Assembly (NCBI GenBank): GCA_903911145.1
Contig: CAIWCD010000030.1
Coordinates: 62,001-126,000, forward strand
Length of the DNA stretch: 64,000 nucleotides
Direction of reading: 5' to 3'
Source: an uncultured delta proteobacterium
GTDB taxonomy: Bacteria > Myxococcota > Myxococcia > Myxococcales > 40CM-4-68-19
Under the pieces are notes generated by a model. It had not been told where the DNA came from and ran no database searches. It saw only the letters and a program-made list of their open reading frames with translations. The position numbers and the translations under genes are program-made. Below, piece after piece: positions 27,301 through 37,931 of this stretch. Every line of letters begins with the position of its first letter. Position 1 is the stretch's first letter.

Positions 27301-30300
27301 TGGCCGTGCCTCCGCTCTCCCGCGCAGGCCAGCTCTGCAATGTCGCGGGAGTCGTGACCAACGACAGCGCGGGCGTGTTCTCCACGACGGGAGCCACGGC
27401 GGTCGCCGGAAAGCCGCTGCTGGCGCTGACGAACCCGTGTCCCGCTCCGGCCTCGAGTGCGGCGATTGCTCCGGCCTGCTCGGTTGCAGAGACGGCTTCA
27501 ATCAATCTCTCGCTGGTTGGGTCTGACTCTGTGCCGGGCAGCGATCAGTTCACGTATCACTGCGCGAATCTTCCCAGCGGTGCCTTGCTGAATGCGAGCA
27601 GCGGACAGATCAGCTGGACCCCGCCTGTTCGCGCAGGCCTCGCGTCGCCCTATACTGCGCACTGCTGGATCACTGACCAGGGCGGCCTCCACGACGACGA
27701 TGGGACGGACCAGGCCGGCGATCACTGCAGTGGTGATGGGACTGCGGATGTCGATGATTCAAGCGGCCACTGCGGCCAGGATGTCGTCATCGCCGTCGTG
27801 CGCACCGACCTGCGCCCGGTCTTCGCAGGGGTCGCCGATCAATCGATCGGCGAGCACCAGTCTCTCTCGTTTCAGGCCAGCGTCACGGATCCCAATTGCG
27901 ACTCATTCACATTCACCAATGGATATCTCCCTCCCGGCATGAGTTGCACACTCGACGGCGGATCGGCCGCCTGCGGTGCAATCACCGCAAGCTGCAATTG
28001 GACGCCCGATTACACGCAGGCCGGGCTCTGGACCGCCAATTTCACGGCGACCGAGGCCGCAGGCACCGATGGCGGGCCGCTGGCTTCGTCGCTCGCAGTG
28101 AAGATCAGCGTGTCCAATGTCGATCGCGCTCCTACGCTCGCAACCGTTCCGGATCAGGTGGGCATCGAGGAGACTGCGCTGCAGTTCAGCCTCGATGGCG
28201 GCGATCCCGATATTCCATTGACCGGCTATCACGGGCTGAACGGTACGAGCGCATATGCTGATTCAATCAGCTATGCCGCAACCAGCGCTCTGCCCTCGGG
28301 CGCGACGTTCGATGCCGGCACCGAGTCATTCAATTGGACTCCGGCGCTTGGGCAATGGGGCGACGATATCGTCACCTTCCTGGTTGTCGATCACGACGGG
28401 CCGCTCGATGCGGGTCAATCCGTTCATATCCACGTCAAGTATCTCAACGAGGCGCCGGTGATCACGCAGGACCCGGGGGAGACTGGCAGCGAGGGCGCGC
28501 TCCTCCTCTTCAATACCCAGGTCAGCGATCCGCGTGGCAATGACGATCAATGCACGATGACGAATCTTCCGGTGGGCGCTCTGTATGATTCGTCGACCCG
28601 CGGATTCTCCTGGACCCCGATCGCCGGTGCGGCAAACGGCAGTCCCTATACCGTGACAACGACCTGCTGCACGGTGCCGCCGCAGGCCGCCGACCCGGTT
28701 CCGGCCCAGGCCTGCGCGTCGAGCGACACGCAGATCTCACTCTCGCGAACCGACACCGCGCCGACGTTCGCTGCTGGTTCGACACTGCAGATCCCCGAGG
28801 CCCAGAACCTCTCCTTCGTGGTCCATGCGAGCGATATCAATTGCGATACCTTCTCGCTGGCTGCGACCGGCCTGCCGCCGGGAATGAGCTGCGTCGCTCC
28901 CTCGATCCGGCCCCGGGATACCAGCGGTTGCAATACCGCGCAGTCGCTGGGTTGCAGTTGGACGCCGGATTACACGCAGGCGGGAAACTGGACGATGACG
29001 GTGACCGCGCAGGAGGCGGACGGGACGATCGGCGGGCCGCTCTCGAGCACGCAAGTCGTGCAGATCACGGTGAGCAATGTCGATCGCGCTCCGGTGCTGT
29101 CGACCATCGCCGATCAGGTCACGATCGAGGACTCTGCGCTGTTCTTCGCGGTCGACGGCGGCGACGCCGATATGCCATTGACCGGATATGCCGCGCTCAA
29201 TGGCGTCAATCCTGTTTCGGATTCGATCTCCTTCAGCGCGCTCTCCTTGCCTGCGGGCGCGCAGTTCGACGCGCAGTCGCTCTCGTTCTCGTGGTCCCCG
29301 GCATTTGGCCAATGGGGTGAGGTGGTTGTTCCCATCGACGTCGTCGACCACGACGGGCCGCTCGACGCTGGCCAGAACGTGCATATCCACGTTCAATATC
29401 TGAATCTCGCGCCGGATATCACCGCCGAGCCGAAGGCAAGCGGGCGAGAGGGAAATTGGGTGACCTTCTATACGCAGGTCACCGACCCGCGCGGCAATGA
29501 CGACAGCTGCACGATGGATCATCTGCCGGACGGTGCGAACTATGACCCGTCGGCCCAGAAGTTCAGCTGGAAACCGGGGCCGGGCGCCGCGAATCTGAGT
29601 CCATATACGGTGACGACAACCTGCTGTACGAATCCTCCGGGCGGCGCGGATCCGGTCCCGGCGCAGGCCTGTTCGTCGAGCGATACCGAGATCGATCTCA
29701 CGCGCGTGGATACCGCGCCTGCGTTTGCGGCGATTGGCCCGCAGGAGATCCCGGAGCATCAACCGCTCGAGGTCACGGTCAGCGCGAGCGATATCAATTG
29801 TGATGCGTTTACGTTGAGTGCGACCGCTCTTCCTCCCGGAATGCTCTGCGCGCCCTCTGCGCTCGTGCGGCAACTGCACACGGACGCTGTTTGCGCCGCG
29901 ACGACGCGGAGCCTGCTCTGCACCTGGACTCCCGACTACACGCAGGCGGGAACCTGGACGATGAGCGTCGCGGCCCAGGAAGCGCCAGGCACTCTGGGCG
30001 GTCCGCTCGCGAGTGCGCAGACCGTGCAGATCGTGGTGAGCAACGTCGATCGCTCGCCTGTGCTCGCGGTGATTGCTGCGCAGGTCACGACTGAAGAGAC
30101 GCCGCTGTCGTTCGGTCTGGACGGCGGCGATGTTGATATCCCGCTGACTGGATATAACGGAGTGAATGGGACGCAGAGCGTGAGTGACTCGATCAATTAC
30201 TTCGCGCTCAATCTGCCGAGCGGCGCGCGGTTTAATGCCTCGACGCACAGCTTCAACTGGACGCCTGCGCGCGGCCAGTGGGGCGATATCGATGTGCCCT

Positions 30301-31082
30301 TCGAGGTCATCGATCACGACGGGCCGCTCTCTGACGAGCAGAGCGCGCATATCCACGTTCGCTATAGGAACCTCGCGCCGCTGCTCTCGCAGAATCCGGT
30401 GGAGCAGGGGACTGAAGGGCAGGCGATGGCGTTTGCGACGCCCGTCCTCGACCCGCGGGGGAATCTCGATAGCTGCTCGGCAAGCGGGCTGCCCAGCGGC
30501 GCGGCATATGATCCGGTGTCGCGACGATTCAGTTGGAGTCCCGGTCTGGGCGCAGCCAATGGCGGCCCATATCTGGTGACCGTGACCTGCTGCACGATCC
30601 CTCCATCCGGCGCTGATCCGGTGCCCGCACAGGCCTGCGCGTCGAGTGATACGCAGATTGAAATCGGGACCTGGATTCATCTGCAGCCAGAGGGGCCGTT
30701 CACGGTGACGGCGGGCACACCGGTCACGTTCCCTGTGCAGGCGAGCGCCGCGAGCGGGGGCGCGGTGACGTGCACGGTCGCGCCATTGCCGACCGGCGCG
30801 AGCTATGACGCGGCGACCAATACCTTCTCGTGGACGCCGGCCGCGAATCAGACCGGGACCCATTCGGTGATCGCCAGCTGCAGCGACGGAGAGCGCGAGG
30901 CGAGCGAGCCGGTGAGCATTACAGTGGTTGCCGGCACGTCGGATCGCGTCGGCGGAGGGCTCGCGACCATGGGCTGCACGCAACTGCCCGCAAGAGAAAG
31001 TCTTGCCGCACTGCCGTTACTCGCGATGCTGGCGCTCTTGCGTCGGCGGCGCTGCACGACGATGAAGAACGGGCGCGATTAG
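24315..31082 (+). CDS. Giant secreted Ig-like repeat protein with MYXO-CTERM-like anchor
   Basis: The product has 2255 residues. ATG 24321 has GGAG at a better distance than ATG 24315. A signal peptide (LKRAGVLALVALVVVSSAAA) is followed by ~1100 residues of unrecognised beta-rich sequence. Then come three ~320-residue units (residues ~1162-1478, 1478-1797, 1797-2117), each with LPPGM, WTPDYTQAG, SNVDR(A/S)P, (V/I)DHDGPL and AADPVPAQAC-type blocks. They resemble He_PIG/cadherin-like Ig modules, and each unit has conserved Cys pairs. One more Ig-like module follows. The tail is GC, a hydrophobic stretch (LAALPLLAMLALL) and RRRRC, the tripartite MYXO-CTERM pattern for cleavage and anchoring by myxosortase. 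It is probably an adhesin or surface scaffold. Confidence 0.82.
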   Translation: MKMHAGLGSDRLKRAGVLALVALVVVSSAAAVAQQATITRVDINGYQRSSVVCSITDPSKTVCNPVGVDGGISPIVYEGTQVTADVYYSVSGLQDGRKFSVAVDFSAPAFNSLPGGSTTLPGTDGYGESAQRGYETPVTYRSDAGAAVTGSVISIPLNSVTNFVPPIECNGNKPVVLHLPLEIDLCGADAGARCTSPTTIPSGPGSIASVDLNEITVAPSIYNAITTESASVAGDGSYDITFVVESDTQWCYGDWGCAYIPGDIASTLVSTYTTQLPDGGLINGGSGTLSNVQWAHTVDATTYPLTFGPATLDGYTAPTTLVDGVQWQTLPLLTSAQANTQVGGSTPYLTWSAGGSSVVFAAHHLVWDYDVHNELYFATFHYPATAATVSVNETTIFSADATCSTATVSAPARTTTLNLERTTLTAKKVHAVSLADAGTNGNTRSYDNPDAGALYAPGYSTAPLQAISSGLSFTPQASASVVNPIINDLLPSGVELAFYSGAYPAAYYCVAPGFLGNTSCDTASSWTVMAYTKGYIANVIEPAGTVPEIVCGASSANDANPDPGTLIQRGFQASPTQHFACLAVSYPGVWVQGALGFGLGMRLQDPNSVLAAGTKYQATNQMQIQIGNLSDAGLAAANVQAGALAMIADTFVWEDREGVQPGCTPYPPNLHAYYGYGATIPANDTTLGSFTIDVLRSNESSFLANSFFSGFTDPTVRISVPPQLRIHTVPHLVGADSNGNAIAQPCVNLGGSPNTTYDCSIDAGVHFNAPAVMDGGPSPLQVQFTVSAIAGANAQVLQIPITAWSQPYAALGLAPYYSQANPFSGATDLSPNQSGSSCPVTVSGTEQIVLQKKANVDAGTTLVSGAPYSYDVTLASGTLAQVGTEGTTIVDMFGLNPNGGALIGIDGGCSDAGLVLTGYGFIAQADGGSLQGDIYFSLDGGSALVSAADGGPWIPAAQVADLSQVKGVEVIVRSSLTGVSGELSPLDPALDLHLQMAVPPLSRAGQLCNVAGVVTNDSAGVFSTTGATAVAGKPLLALTNPCPAPASSAAIAPACSVAETASINLSLVGSDSVPGSDQFTYHCANLPSGALLNASSGQISWTPPVRAGLASPYTAHCWITDQGGLHDDDGTDQAGDHCSGDGTADVDDSSGHCGQDVVIAVVRTDLRPVFAGVADQSIGEHQSLSFQASVTDPNCDSFTFTNGYLPPGMSCTLDGGSAACGAITASCNWTPDYTQAGLWTANFTATEAAGTDGGPLASSLAVKISVSNVDRAPTLATVPDQVGIEETALQFSLDGGDPDIPLTGYHGLNGTSAYADSISYAATSALPSGATFDAGTESFNWTPALGQWGDDIVTFLVVDHDGPLDAGQSVHIHVKYLNEAPVITQDPGETGSEGALLLFNTQVSDPRGNDDQCTMTNLPVGALYDSSTRGFSWTPIAGAANGSPYTVTTTCCTVPPQAADPVPAQACASSDTQISLSRTDTAPTFAAGSTLQIPEAQNLSFVVHASDINCDTFSLAATGLPPGMSCVAPSIRPRDTSGCNTAQSLGCSWTPDYTQAGNWTMTVTAQEADGTIGGPLSSTQVVQITVSNVDRAPVLSTIADQVTIEDSALFFAVDGGDADMPLTGYAALNGVNPVSDSISFSALSLPAGAQFDAQSLSFSWSPAFGQWGEVVVPIDVVDHDGPLDAGQNVHIHVQYLNLAPDITAEPKASGREGNWVTFYTQVTDPRGNDDSCTMDHLPDGANYDPSAQKFSWKPGPGAANLSPYTVTTTCCTNPPGGADPVPAQACSSSDTEIDLTRVDTAPAFAAIGPQEIPEHQPLEVTVSASDINCDAFTLSATALPPGMLCAPSALVRQLHTDAVCAATTRSLLCTWTPDYTQAGTWTMSVAAQEAPGTLGGPLASAQTVQIVVSNVDRSPVLAVIAAQVTTEETPLSFGLDGGDVDIPLTGYNGVNGTQSVSDSINYFALNLPSGARFNASTHSFNWTPARGQWGDIDVPFEVIDHDGPLSDEQSAHIHVRYRNLAPLLSQNPVEQGTEGQAMAFATPVLDPRGNLDSCSASGLPSGAAYDPVSRRFSWSPGLGAANGGPYLVTVTCCTIPPSGADPVPAQACASSDTQIEIGTWIHLQPEGPFTVTAGTPVTFPVQASAASGGAVTCTVAPLPTGASYDAATNTFSWTPAANQTGTHSVIASCSDGEREASEPVSITVVAGTSDRVGGGLATMGCTQLPARESLAALPLLAMLALLRRRRCTTMKNGRD

Positions 31083-31711
31083 CGAACGGTCAGCTCGACA
31101 AAGAGCGCCTCGAGGCGCTCGCGGACATCCTTGGGAAACGGGCCGCGAGTCGCAATCGCTGGCTCGCAAACGCCCGCGACGGCGTTGACCAATGCGAGCG
31201 GCTCAGCGGAGTCGGTCGCGATCGGCGCGAAGGTGATGAGGCCGCTTGCGTGCAGTGCAGCGATGGCCGTCGAGGCAACCGCCGGGCGGTCGAGAGGCGG
31301 GGTGATGAGCCGCTCGCCCGTCCAGACAATCACGCTGGCGGTGCAACTCTCGAACAGCTCCGTGCCATCGGCTGAGGTCAGCAGCGTGGCGACTCCGCGA
31401 ATCCGTACGTCGTCATATCGGGATGGAGGGAGCGGCTTGGCATAGCAACCAACGCGATCGAGATATGGAGAACTCAATAATCGCGTTGATATCCCGTCGA
31501 CGAGGGCGCTCGGTCCGCGCGGAGTGACCTCCAATCCATCACGCTGTGCGCGAATCGAATAGACGCCCCGAGCCGCGCTGGCAGCGAACCTCCGGAACGC
31601 GAGCACGCATTCACTCCCCGCGGGCGCCAGGCGCGCGCAGTGCTGCTCAAACAGGACGACGCCTCGTTCATTGACCGAAATGGAAGTATATGCGCCGGAC
31701 GGCTGGTTCAC
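31079..31711 (-). CDS. pabC: Class IV aminotransferase-fold protein, probable aminodeoxychorismate lyase
   Basis: GTG 31711 overlaps the pabB stop by four bases (GTGA), implying coupled translation; 210 residues. The fold-type IV pattern is recognisable: VVLFEQHCARL, a candidate PLP lysine in CYAKPLPPSRYDDVR, DGTELFESCTASVIVW and LITPPLDR. PabC removes pyruvate from 4-amino-4-deoxychorismate to give p-aminobenzoate for folate. It is shorter than typical PabC (~270), lacking some N-terminal residues. Its place directly behind pabA-pabB argues for this role over a branched-chain aminotransferase. The 3' end overlaps the giant gene's stop by four bases. Confidence 0.78.
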   Translation of the reverse strand: MNQPSGAYTSISVNERGVVLFEQHCARLAPAGSECVLAFRRFAASAARGVYSIRAQRDGLEVTPRGPSALVDGISTRLLSSPYLDRVGCYAKPLPPSRYDDVRIRGVATLLTSADGTELFESCTASVIVWTGERLITPPLDRPAVASTAIAALHASGLITFAPIATDSAEPLALVNAVAGVCEPAIATRGPFPKDVRERLEALFVELTVR

Positions 31712-32706
31712 TTGAGCGCGCCGAGCTTCAAATGAATCTCGTGCAGCTCCAGCGCGGCATTTGATTGCCAGACGATGCCGCCGCCGACGCCATAGACCCA
31801 ACCCGATTCATTGCGCTGCGCGGTGCGGATGAGAATGCTGAAGCGCGCCCTGTCTCCTTCGATGATTCCCAGCGAGCCGCAATAGGCGCCGCGCGGCGTG
31901 GTCTCGAGGCGGGCGATGGTCTGCATCGCGGCGCGCTTGGGGGCGCCGGTAATCGAGCCACCGGGATGAAGCGCGGCGAGAACGTCGAGCGGACCAATGC
32001 CCGCCTGCAGCACCCCTTCGATGTCGCTGACGGCCTGGATCACATAGGGCAGGTGAATCAGACGCCGCTCGCAGGTGACGTAGACCGTGCCGGGCGCGCA
32101 GATCGGAATCAGATCGTTGCGCATCAGATCGGTGATCATCGAGAGCTCGGCGCGATCCTTCTCGCTGCCTTCGAGCCACGCCTCGTGCGTGGGTGCGGCG
32201 GTGCCTTTCATCGGCGCGCACTGAACGCGGCTGCCGTCGACGGAGAAGAACATCTCCGGTGAGGCGGAGACGAACTCGTCTCCTTCGGGAAAGCGAACCC
32301 AGGCGAACCATTCCGGGACGCCGCGGCGGCAGAGCAGGGCCGCGAGGGCTGCGCCCGAGATGCGCGGGAGCTGGGCGCGCACCGTGTAATTGACCTGGTA
32401 GACATCGCCGGCCGCGATTGAGTCGCGGATATTGGCGATGGCTTCCCGATATCCCCGATCATCGACCGGAATATCGAATTGAGGCGCAGTCGATTCGACC
32501 GACTCCAGCGTGCAGGGCGCGCAGCTGCCGGAATAGATCCGGGGCTGCGCGCCAATCGACTCGTATGAGGCAAAGACGAGCTGGGCCGCGCCAGGAGCGG
32601 CCGCGCGCGATGGCGCCAACGAAGAGATCAAACCCAGCTGCCCGTCTCCATATCCCGGCCCGAGCAGCGCGAAGGAGGCGCTCGCATCGAGCTCTTCGAG
32701 CTTCAT
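31708..32706 (-). CDS. pabB: Aminodeoxychorismate synthase component I
   Basis: The product has 332 residues, shorter than E. coli PabB (~450) because the N-terminal subdomain is reduced. The chorismate-binding core is complete: YREAIANIRDSIAAGDVYQVNYT, FVSASPEMFF, the catalytic-lysine motif PMKGT, DRAELSMITDLMRNDL, HPGGSITGAPKRAAM, and the terminal GVGGGIVW. It aminates chorismate with ammonia supplied by PabA. ATG 32706 overlaps the pabA stop (ATGA). PabB rather than TrpE is favoured by PMKGT and by the pabC partner downstream. Confidence 0.88.
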   Translation of the reverse strand: MKLEELDASASFALLGPGYGDGQLGLISSLAPSRAAAPGAAQLVFASYESIGAQPRIYSGSCAPCTLESVESTAPQFDIPVDDRGYREAIANIRDSIAAGDVYQVNYTVRAQLPRISGAALAALLCRRGVPEWFAWVRFPEGDEFVSASPEMFFSVDGSRVQCAPMKGTAAPTHEAWLEGSEKDRAELSMITDLMRNDLIPICAPGTVYVTCERRLIHLPYVIQAVSDIEGVLQAGIGPLDVLAALHPGGSITGAPKRAAMQTIARLETTPRGAYCGSLGIIEGDRARFSILIRTAQRNESGWVYGVGGGIVWQSNAALELHEIHLKLGALK

Positions 32707-33266
32707 CGCGCCACCCGCAGGAATGCGGCGACCATCTCCTGGCCGCGCGGAGTGGCGAACGAATCAGGGTGGAACTGCATCCCCGCGATCGGCAGTGATT
32801 CGTGCTCGAGCGCCATCACGATGCCGTCGTGCGTCTCTGCGGTCGCGCGCAGCGGGCTGCGCAGATTGGTGAGCGCGAGCGAGTGGTAGCGCATCACAGG
32901 GGTATCGAGCGTGAATGAATGGAGGAAGCGCGAGCCGTGAAAGCGGATCGTGGAGCGCACGCCATGCGCGGGTTCGCTGCGGATCAGGCTTGCGCCGAAG
33001 GCCAGGCCAATCGCCTGGTGGCCGAGGCAGATGCCGAGCAGCGGGAGTCGCGCGGCGATGGCGTCCTGCACCGTGTTCACGAGGCCGGCGCGAATGGGAT
33101 CGAGCGGGCCGGGGCCGACGACCACCGCGTCGACTTCGCGCAGACCGGCGCGCACCTCTTCGCTCGCGCGGCCGGAGACGAGCTTCACCTCGGCGCCGCA
33201 GCGGCGGAGGCAGTCGACGACGTTCCAGGAATAGGAGTCGTCATTCTCGAGAAAGAGCACGCGCAC
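32703..33266 (-). CDS. pabA: Aminodeoxychorismate synthase component II (glutamine amidotransferase)
   Basis: The product has 187 residues. It is a class I amidotransferase with LENDDSYSWNVVD at the N-terminus, VVVGPGP, the nucleophile motif GICLGHQ (Cys ~79) and MRYHSL. It provides ammonia from glutamine to PabB. The usual catalytic HPES reads HPDS here, replacing Glu with Asp in the Cys-His-Glu triad, which might lower activity. It is the first gene of the pabA-pabB-pabC operon; the two junctions are 4-bp overlaps. The DUF255 gene lies 75 bp upstream on the same strand. Confidence 0.85.
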   Translation of the reverse strand: MRVLFLENDDSYSWNVVDCLRRCGAEVKLVSGRASEEVRAGLREVDAVVVGPGPLDPIRAGLVNTVQDAIAARLPLLGICLGHQAIGLAFGASLIRSEPAHGVRSTIRFHGSRFLHSFTLDTPVMRYHSLALTNLRSPLRATAETHDGIVMALEHESLPIAGMQFHPDSFATPRGQEMVAAFLRVAR

Positions 33267-33341
33267 GGGCGTGGAACATAGCAGTCAACGCTTGCCGGCC
33301 ACCTCGGCATTTCGAGCGACAGCGATGCGCGTGCGCAGAGA

Positions 33342-35630
33342 TCAGGCGACCCCGCGATCGCCGCGAAGCTGCGCCAGGAGAGCCTGCGCGGACGTGGTGG
33401 GAACTCCGCACGCGCCGCTGCGGCACAGATAGGCCGTCGGATCGCCGCGTGGTGCGCCGCGCTCGCGGACGAGAGCGCTCAGCTTGGCGATCTCGTCGTG
33501 GGCGCTCCCCTCCTCGGCGCGAAGGAGCGCGGCGTGCGGCAGGAACAGTCGTCTCAGCGGCGCGAGCAGCTCGGCATCGCTCGTTCCCTGCGCGCGCACG
33601 ACCACGATCTCGTTCGTCTCCGCGTGGGCCAGATCGAGCGCGAGCAGCATCTCGCCGAGCGCGAGAGGAGAAGACGTGAGCCTTTCGCCAAATGCGCAGA
33701 GCAGCTTGCGCGCGCGAACTCCATGCTGCGCGTCACCCGTGAGCAGCTCGAGCCGCAGCAGCGTCAACGCCGCCACGGAATTTCCCGTCGGCTCCGCGCC
33801 GTCGTAGGCCGGCTTTTCGCGCGCGAGCAGCGCCTCGTGGCCGGTCGGCGTGCGGAAATATCCACCGTCCGGATCGGCAAACTTCTCCTCGAGGATCGCG
33901 TGCAGGGCGCATGCCTCGCGAAGCCAGCGCGCATCTCCCGTCGCAGAGAAGAGATCGGCCAGGCCCGCAGCGAGAAACGCGTGATCCTCGAGGAGGCCCG
34001 CGTGGCGTGGCGTTCCGGCGAGCGAGCTGCGCAAGAGCGTCCCGCCTGTGCGATGTGTGCGGAGGAGAAACTCCGCAGCGCGCGCCGCCCGCTCGACGAG
34101 ATCGTCGCGGCCGAACGCGAATCCCGCGCGCGCGAAGGCCGAGATCGCCAGCCCGTTCCACGCTGTCAGCACCTTGCGATCCGTCAGCGGCGCAGGCCTC
34201 GCTGCCCTCTGCGCGAGGAGCTTCCCGCACGTTCGATCAAGCAGCGCCTGCTCCTGCGCATCCGGCACGCGCGTGAGCGAGAGCACGTTCTTTCCCTCGA
34301 AGTTTCCCTCGAGCGAGACGTCGAACAGCTGCGCAAGCTCCTCTGCATCCGCGGCGCCGAGCACGGCGTCGAGTTCGTGTCGTTTCCACACGAAGTACGT
34401 CCCCTCTTCGCCCTCGCTGTCCGCGTCGGTGGCCGAGTAGAAGCCGCCGCGCTCATCGCTCATCTCACGATCCATCCACGAGAGAGTCCGCTCTGCGACG
34501 CGCTTGAAGAACGCCGCTTTCGCGCGCCACGGCATGCCATCCGGCGCGTCGCCATCGAGCTCATTGAGCGCCTGCCACGCCTCGACATACGCGCTCGCGA
34601 GAAGCGCATTGTCGTAGAGCATCTTCTCGAAGTGCGGCACCAGCCACTGGCCGTCGGTCGAGTAGCGATGAAAGCCACCGCCGAGCTGATCGAAGAGCCC
34701 GCCGAGCGCCATCTTCTCGAGAGTCAGCCACGCCATCGTCAGCGCCTGCCTCGCGATGAGCTTGCCTCCGCTCGCATCCGCGCGCTGCCAGCGGCGCAGG
34801 AGAAAGCGCGTGTTCATCGACGAGGGAAATTTCGGCGCGCGCCGCATGCCGCCATCGCGCGGATCGAACTGCTCCGCGTAATCGGCGAGCGCTTTCTCGA
34901 GCGCGGCCGGCGCGGGCAGTGCGCTCACGGTCGGCGGCGCGAGCGTGCGCTGCACGGCAGCTGCGAGATCGCGCGAGGCCTCGTCCGCGCGCGGCCGCTC
35001 CTCTTTGAAGATCCGCGACAGCTCGACGATGAGCGTCTCGAGGCCGTGCCGTCCTCCGCGCATTCCATCGCGCGGCGGAAAATATGTCCCGGCGAAAAAC
35101 GGCCGCCGCTCGTGATCGAGAAAGACGGTCATCGGCCAGCCGCCCTGTCCCGTGAGCAGCTGCACCGCCTGCATGTAGACCGCGTCGACGTCGGGCCGCT
35201 CCTCGCGATCGATCTTGATGCAGACGAACTTCTCGTTGAGCAGGCGCGCGATCGCCTCGTCCTCGAACGACTCCTCCTCCATCACGTGGCACCAGTGGCA
35301 GGTCGCGTAGCCGATGGAGAGAAAGACCGGCACGTCGCGCGCACGCGCTTCGGCAAACGCCTCGTCTCCCCAGGGCCGCCAATCGACCGGGTTGTGCGCG
35401 TGCTGCAGCAAGTACGGGCTCTGCTCGAGTGCGAGACGGTTCGTGTACTTTGCACACGAAGGGGTCACGAGATGCCGCGTCCGTGGCGGCTCTGCGCGCC
35501 GCTGGACGGCCGCGAGGAGTTGCGCGGTCAGCTCGGGAGAAAACGGCTGCGCGCCGGGGCCGGGCAGAATCTGTGCGCTGGAATTGTCCATCACGCATGC
35601 ATATCGCGCATCTTCAATCGCGCGGGGCAT
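33342..35630 (-). CDS. DUF255 / YyaL-type thioredoxin-domain protein
   Basis: The product has 762 residues from ATG 35630 (an alternative ATG is 35591). Residues ~65-225 form a thioredoxin-like domain ([59 protein letters not shown]), with the CHWC redox or metal pair. The rest is an (alpha/alpha)6-barrel as in N-acylglucosamine epimerases ([40 protein letters not shown]-like). It is the bacterial homologue of SPATA20/YyaL. Biochemical role unsettled. About 100 residues at the start are unusual and may include an early start error. It probably lies in one transcript with the gene at 35655. Confidence 0.88.
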   Translation of the reverse strand: MPRAIEDARYACVMDNSSAQILPGPGAQPFSPELTAQLLAAVQRRAEPPRTRHLVTPSCAKYTNRLALEQSPYLLQHAHNPVDWRPWGDEAFAEARARDVPVFLSIGYATCHWCHVMEEESFEDEAIARLLNEKFVCIKIDREERPDVDAVYMQAVQLLTGQGGWPMTVFLDHERRPFFAGTYFPPRDGMRGGRHGLETLIVELSRIFKEERPRADEASRDLAAAVQRTLAPPTVSALPAPAALEKALADYAEQFDPRDGGMRRAPKFPSSMNTRFLLRRWQRADASGGKLIARQALTMAWLTLEKMALGGLFDQLGGGFHRYSTDGQWLVPHFEKMLYDNALLASAYVEAWQALNELDGDAPDGMPWRAKAAFFKRVAERTLSWMDREMSDERGGFYSATDADSEGEEGTYFVWKRHELDAVLGAADAEELAQLFDVSLEGNFEGKNVLSLTRVPDAQEQALLDRTCGKLLAQRAARPAPLTDRKVLTAWNGLAISAFARAGFAFGRDDLVERAARAAEFLLRTHRTGGTLLRSSLAGTPRHAGLLEDHAFLAAGLADLFSATGDARWLREACALHAILEEKFADPDGGYFRTPTGHEALLAREKPAYDGAEPTGNSVAALTLLRLELLTGDAQHGVRARKLLCAFGERLTSSPLALGEMLLALDLAHAETNEIVVVRAQGTSDAELLAPLRRLFLPHAALLRAEEGSAHDEIAKLSALVRERGAPRGDPTAYLCRSGACGVPTTSAQALLAQLRGDRGVA

Positions 35631-35654
35631 GAGCGAAGCGATCGCTCGTCCGCG

Positions 35655-36392
35655 TCAATGCCTGCGCATCCACAGCGGAAGGAGCAGAGAGACGCCCATG
35701 CAGGCGATGACGAATAGCCAGAAGAGTATTCGACGCGAGCCAGTGAGCGCGCCGGCGGGAGTCGCGAGCGCGAGGGCAAGAGTGCGCCAGATCGAGTGCC
35801 GCTCCCAATCTTCGCGATAGGCCGGATTGAACGTGACTTGATAGCAGCCCGTTTCCTTGCGGACCTCAAGCAGGGTCACAAACGTCGGCTTTCGGCTCGT
35901 GGGTGGCGGACGGAATAGCAGCGCGTGCCCCTCGTCGGTGCGCTCGAGACCAACAAAGAAAGGCGACGCGATTCGCTCGATGGTGGTCTCCGCAGGCACC
36001 AAGGGAGCGGGCAGCCGAAACTGCATGCGCTGGATGTGCTCGAGGAAACCCGCTGGTGGTTTGACTTGGTGAGCATCGAGGTAGTGGCGAAAATCCGCTG
36101 GCCAGACCCAAACACCGTCCGTCACCCAGTCCGCTCTCCCGTCGCGCTTTCCGCAGATGCGACAAGTGGCGCTAAACATCGCGCACTCCACCGCTGGAGA
36201 CTCGCCGAGATACGTGGAGACGCGGGCGCGCTCCTCTGACGACCAGGTGAGATCGACGAAGTCTTCAGGGACGGGGGCGTCCTGCCACGGTACGGCGTCG
36301 CCGCCCCAAAAGCCGACCTTCTTGAGTTTGGAACGCTCCAGCGGCGTGAGCTGGATCATCCACGGAGTGGTCTGCGACGCCGCGTCTGTCAT
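35655..36392 (-). CDS. Unknown protein with C-terminal membrane anchor and zinc-type cysteine pair
   Basis: It starts at ATG 36392 (MTDAASQTTPW); 245 residues. It carries a CRIC pair following CAMFSAT, then a GVWVWPADFRHYLDAHQVKPP block that looks like a partner-binding motif, and a TFVTLLEVRKETGCYQVTF segment. A single C-terminal membrane helix (RILFWLFVIACMGVSLLLPL) ends in basic residues. I do not recognise the family. The cytoplasmic part plus tail-anchor suggests a membrane-associated adaptor. It overlaps nothing and lies 24 bp upstream of the DUF255 gene. Confidence 0.6.
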   Translation of the reverse strand: MTDAASQTTPWMIQLTPLERSKLKKVGFWGGDAVPWQDAPVPEDFVDLTWSSEERARVSTYLGESPAVECAMFSATCRICGKRDGRADWVTDGVWVWPADFRHYLDAHQVKPPAGFLEHIQRMQFRLPAPLVPAETTIERIASPFFVGLERTDEGHALLFRPPPTSRKPTFVTLLEVRKETGCYQVTFNPAYREDWERHSIWRTLALALATPAGALTGSRRILFWLFVIACMGVSLLLPLWMRRH

Positions 36393-36477
36393 GGCTCTGC
36401 TTATCGCGCAGCGCAGTCGACCCGCCAAGCGACGGAACTCTGATCTCTTCGTGCAAGCGCCGATCACCCGCGTTGGA

Positions 36478-36506
36478 CTTTTCCCAAGTCCAAAGGCCAA
36501 AGCCCG
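36478..36506. repeat. CAAAGTCC-type short repeat, copy 1
   Basis: CTTTTCCCAAGTCCAAAGGC continues with CAAAGCCCG just before the phosphorylase gene. It is a diverged copy of the sequence at 43215-43245 and 43834-43866, all intergenic or at gene edges. Confidence 0.4.
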
Positions 36507-36553
36507 CTTTTCGATTTGACGTGTCCCTCCCCGTCAGCCACCCTCCGCGGCCC

Positions 36554-37918
<1,365 letters not shown>

Positions 37919-37931
37919 CTCACGTCGCTCG

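Noticed and set aside
28737-30983. Minus-strand open frame of 748 codons
   Set aside because: Mirror of the repeat units of the giant gene.
33498-35717. Plus-strand open frame of 739 codons
   Set aside because: Shadow of the DUF255 protein gene.
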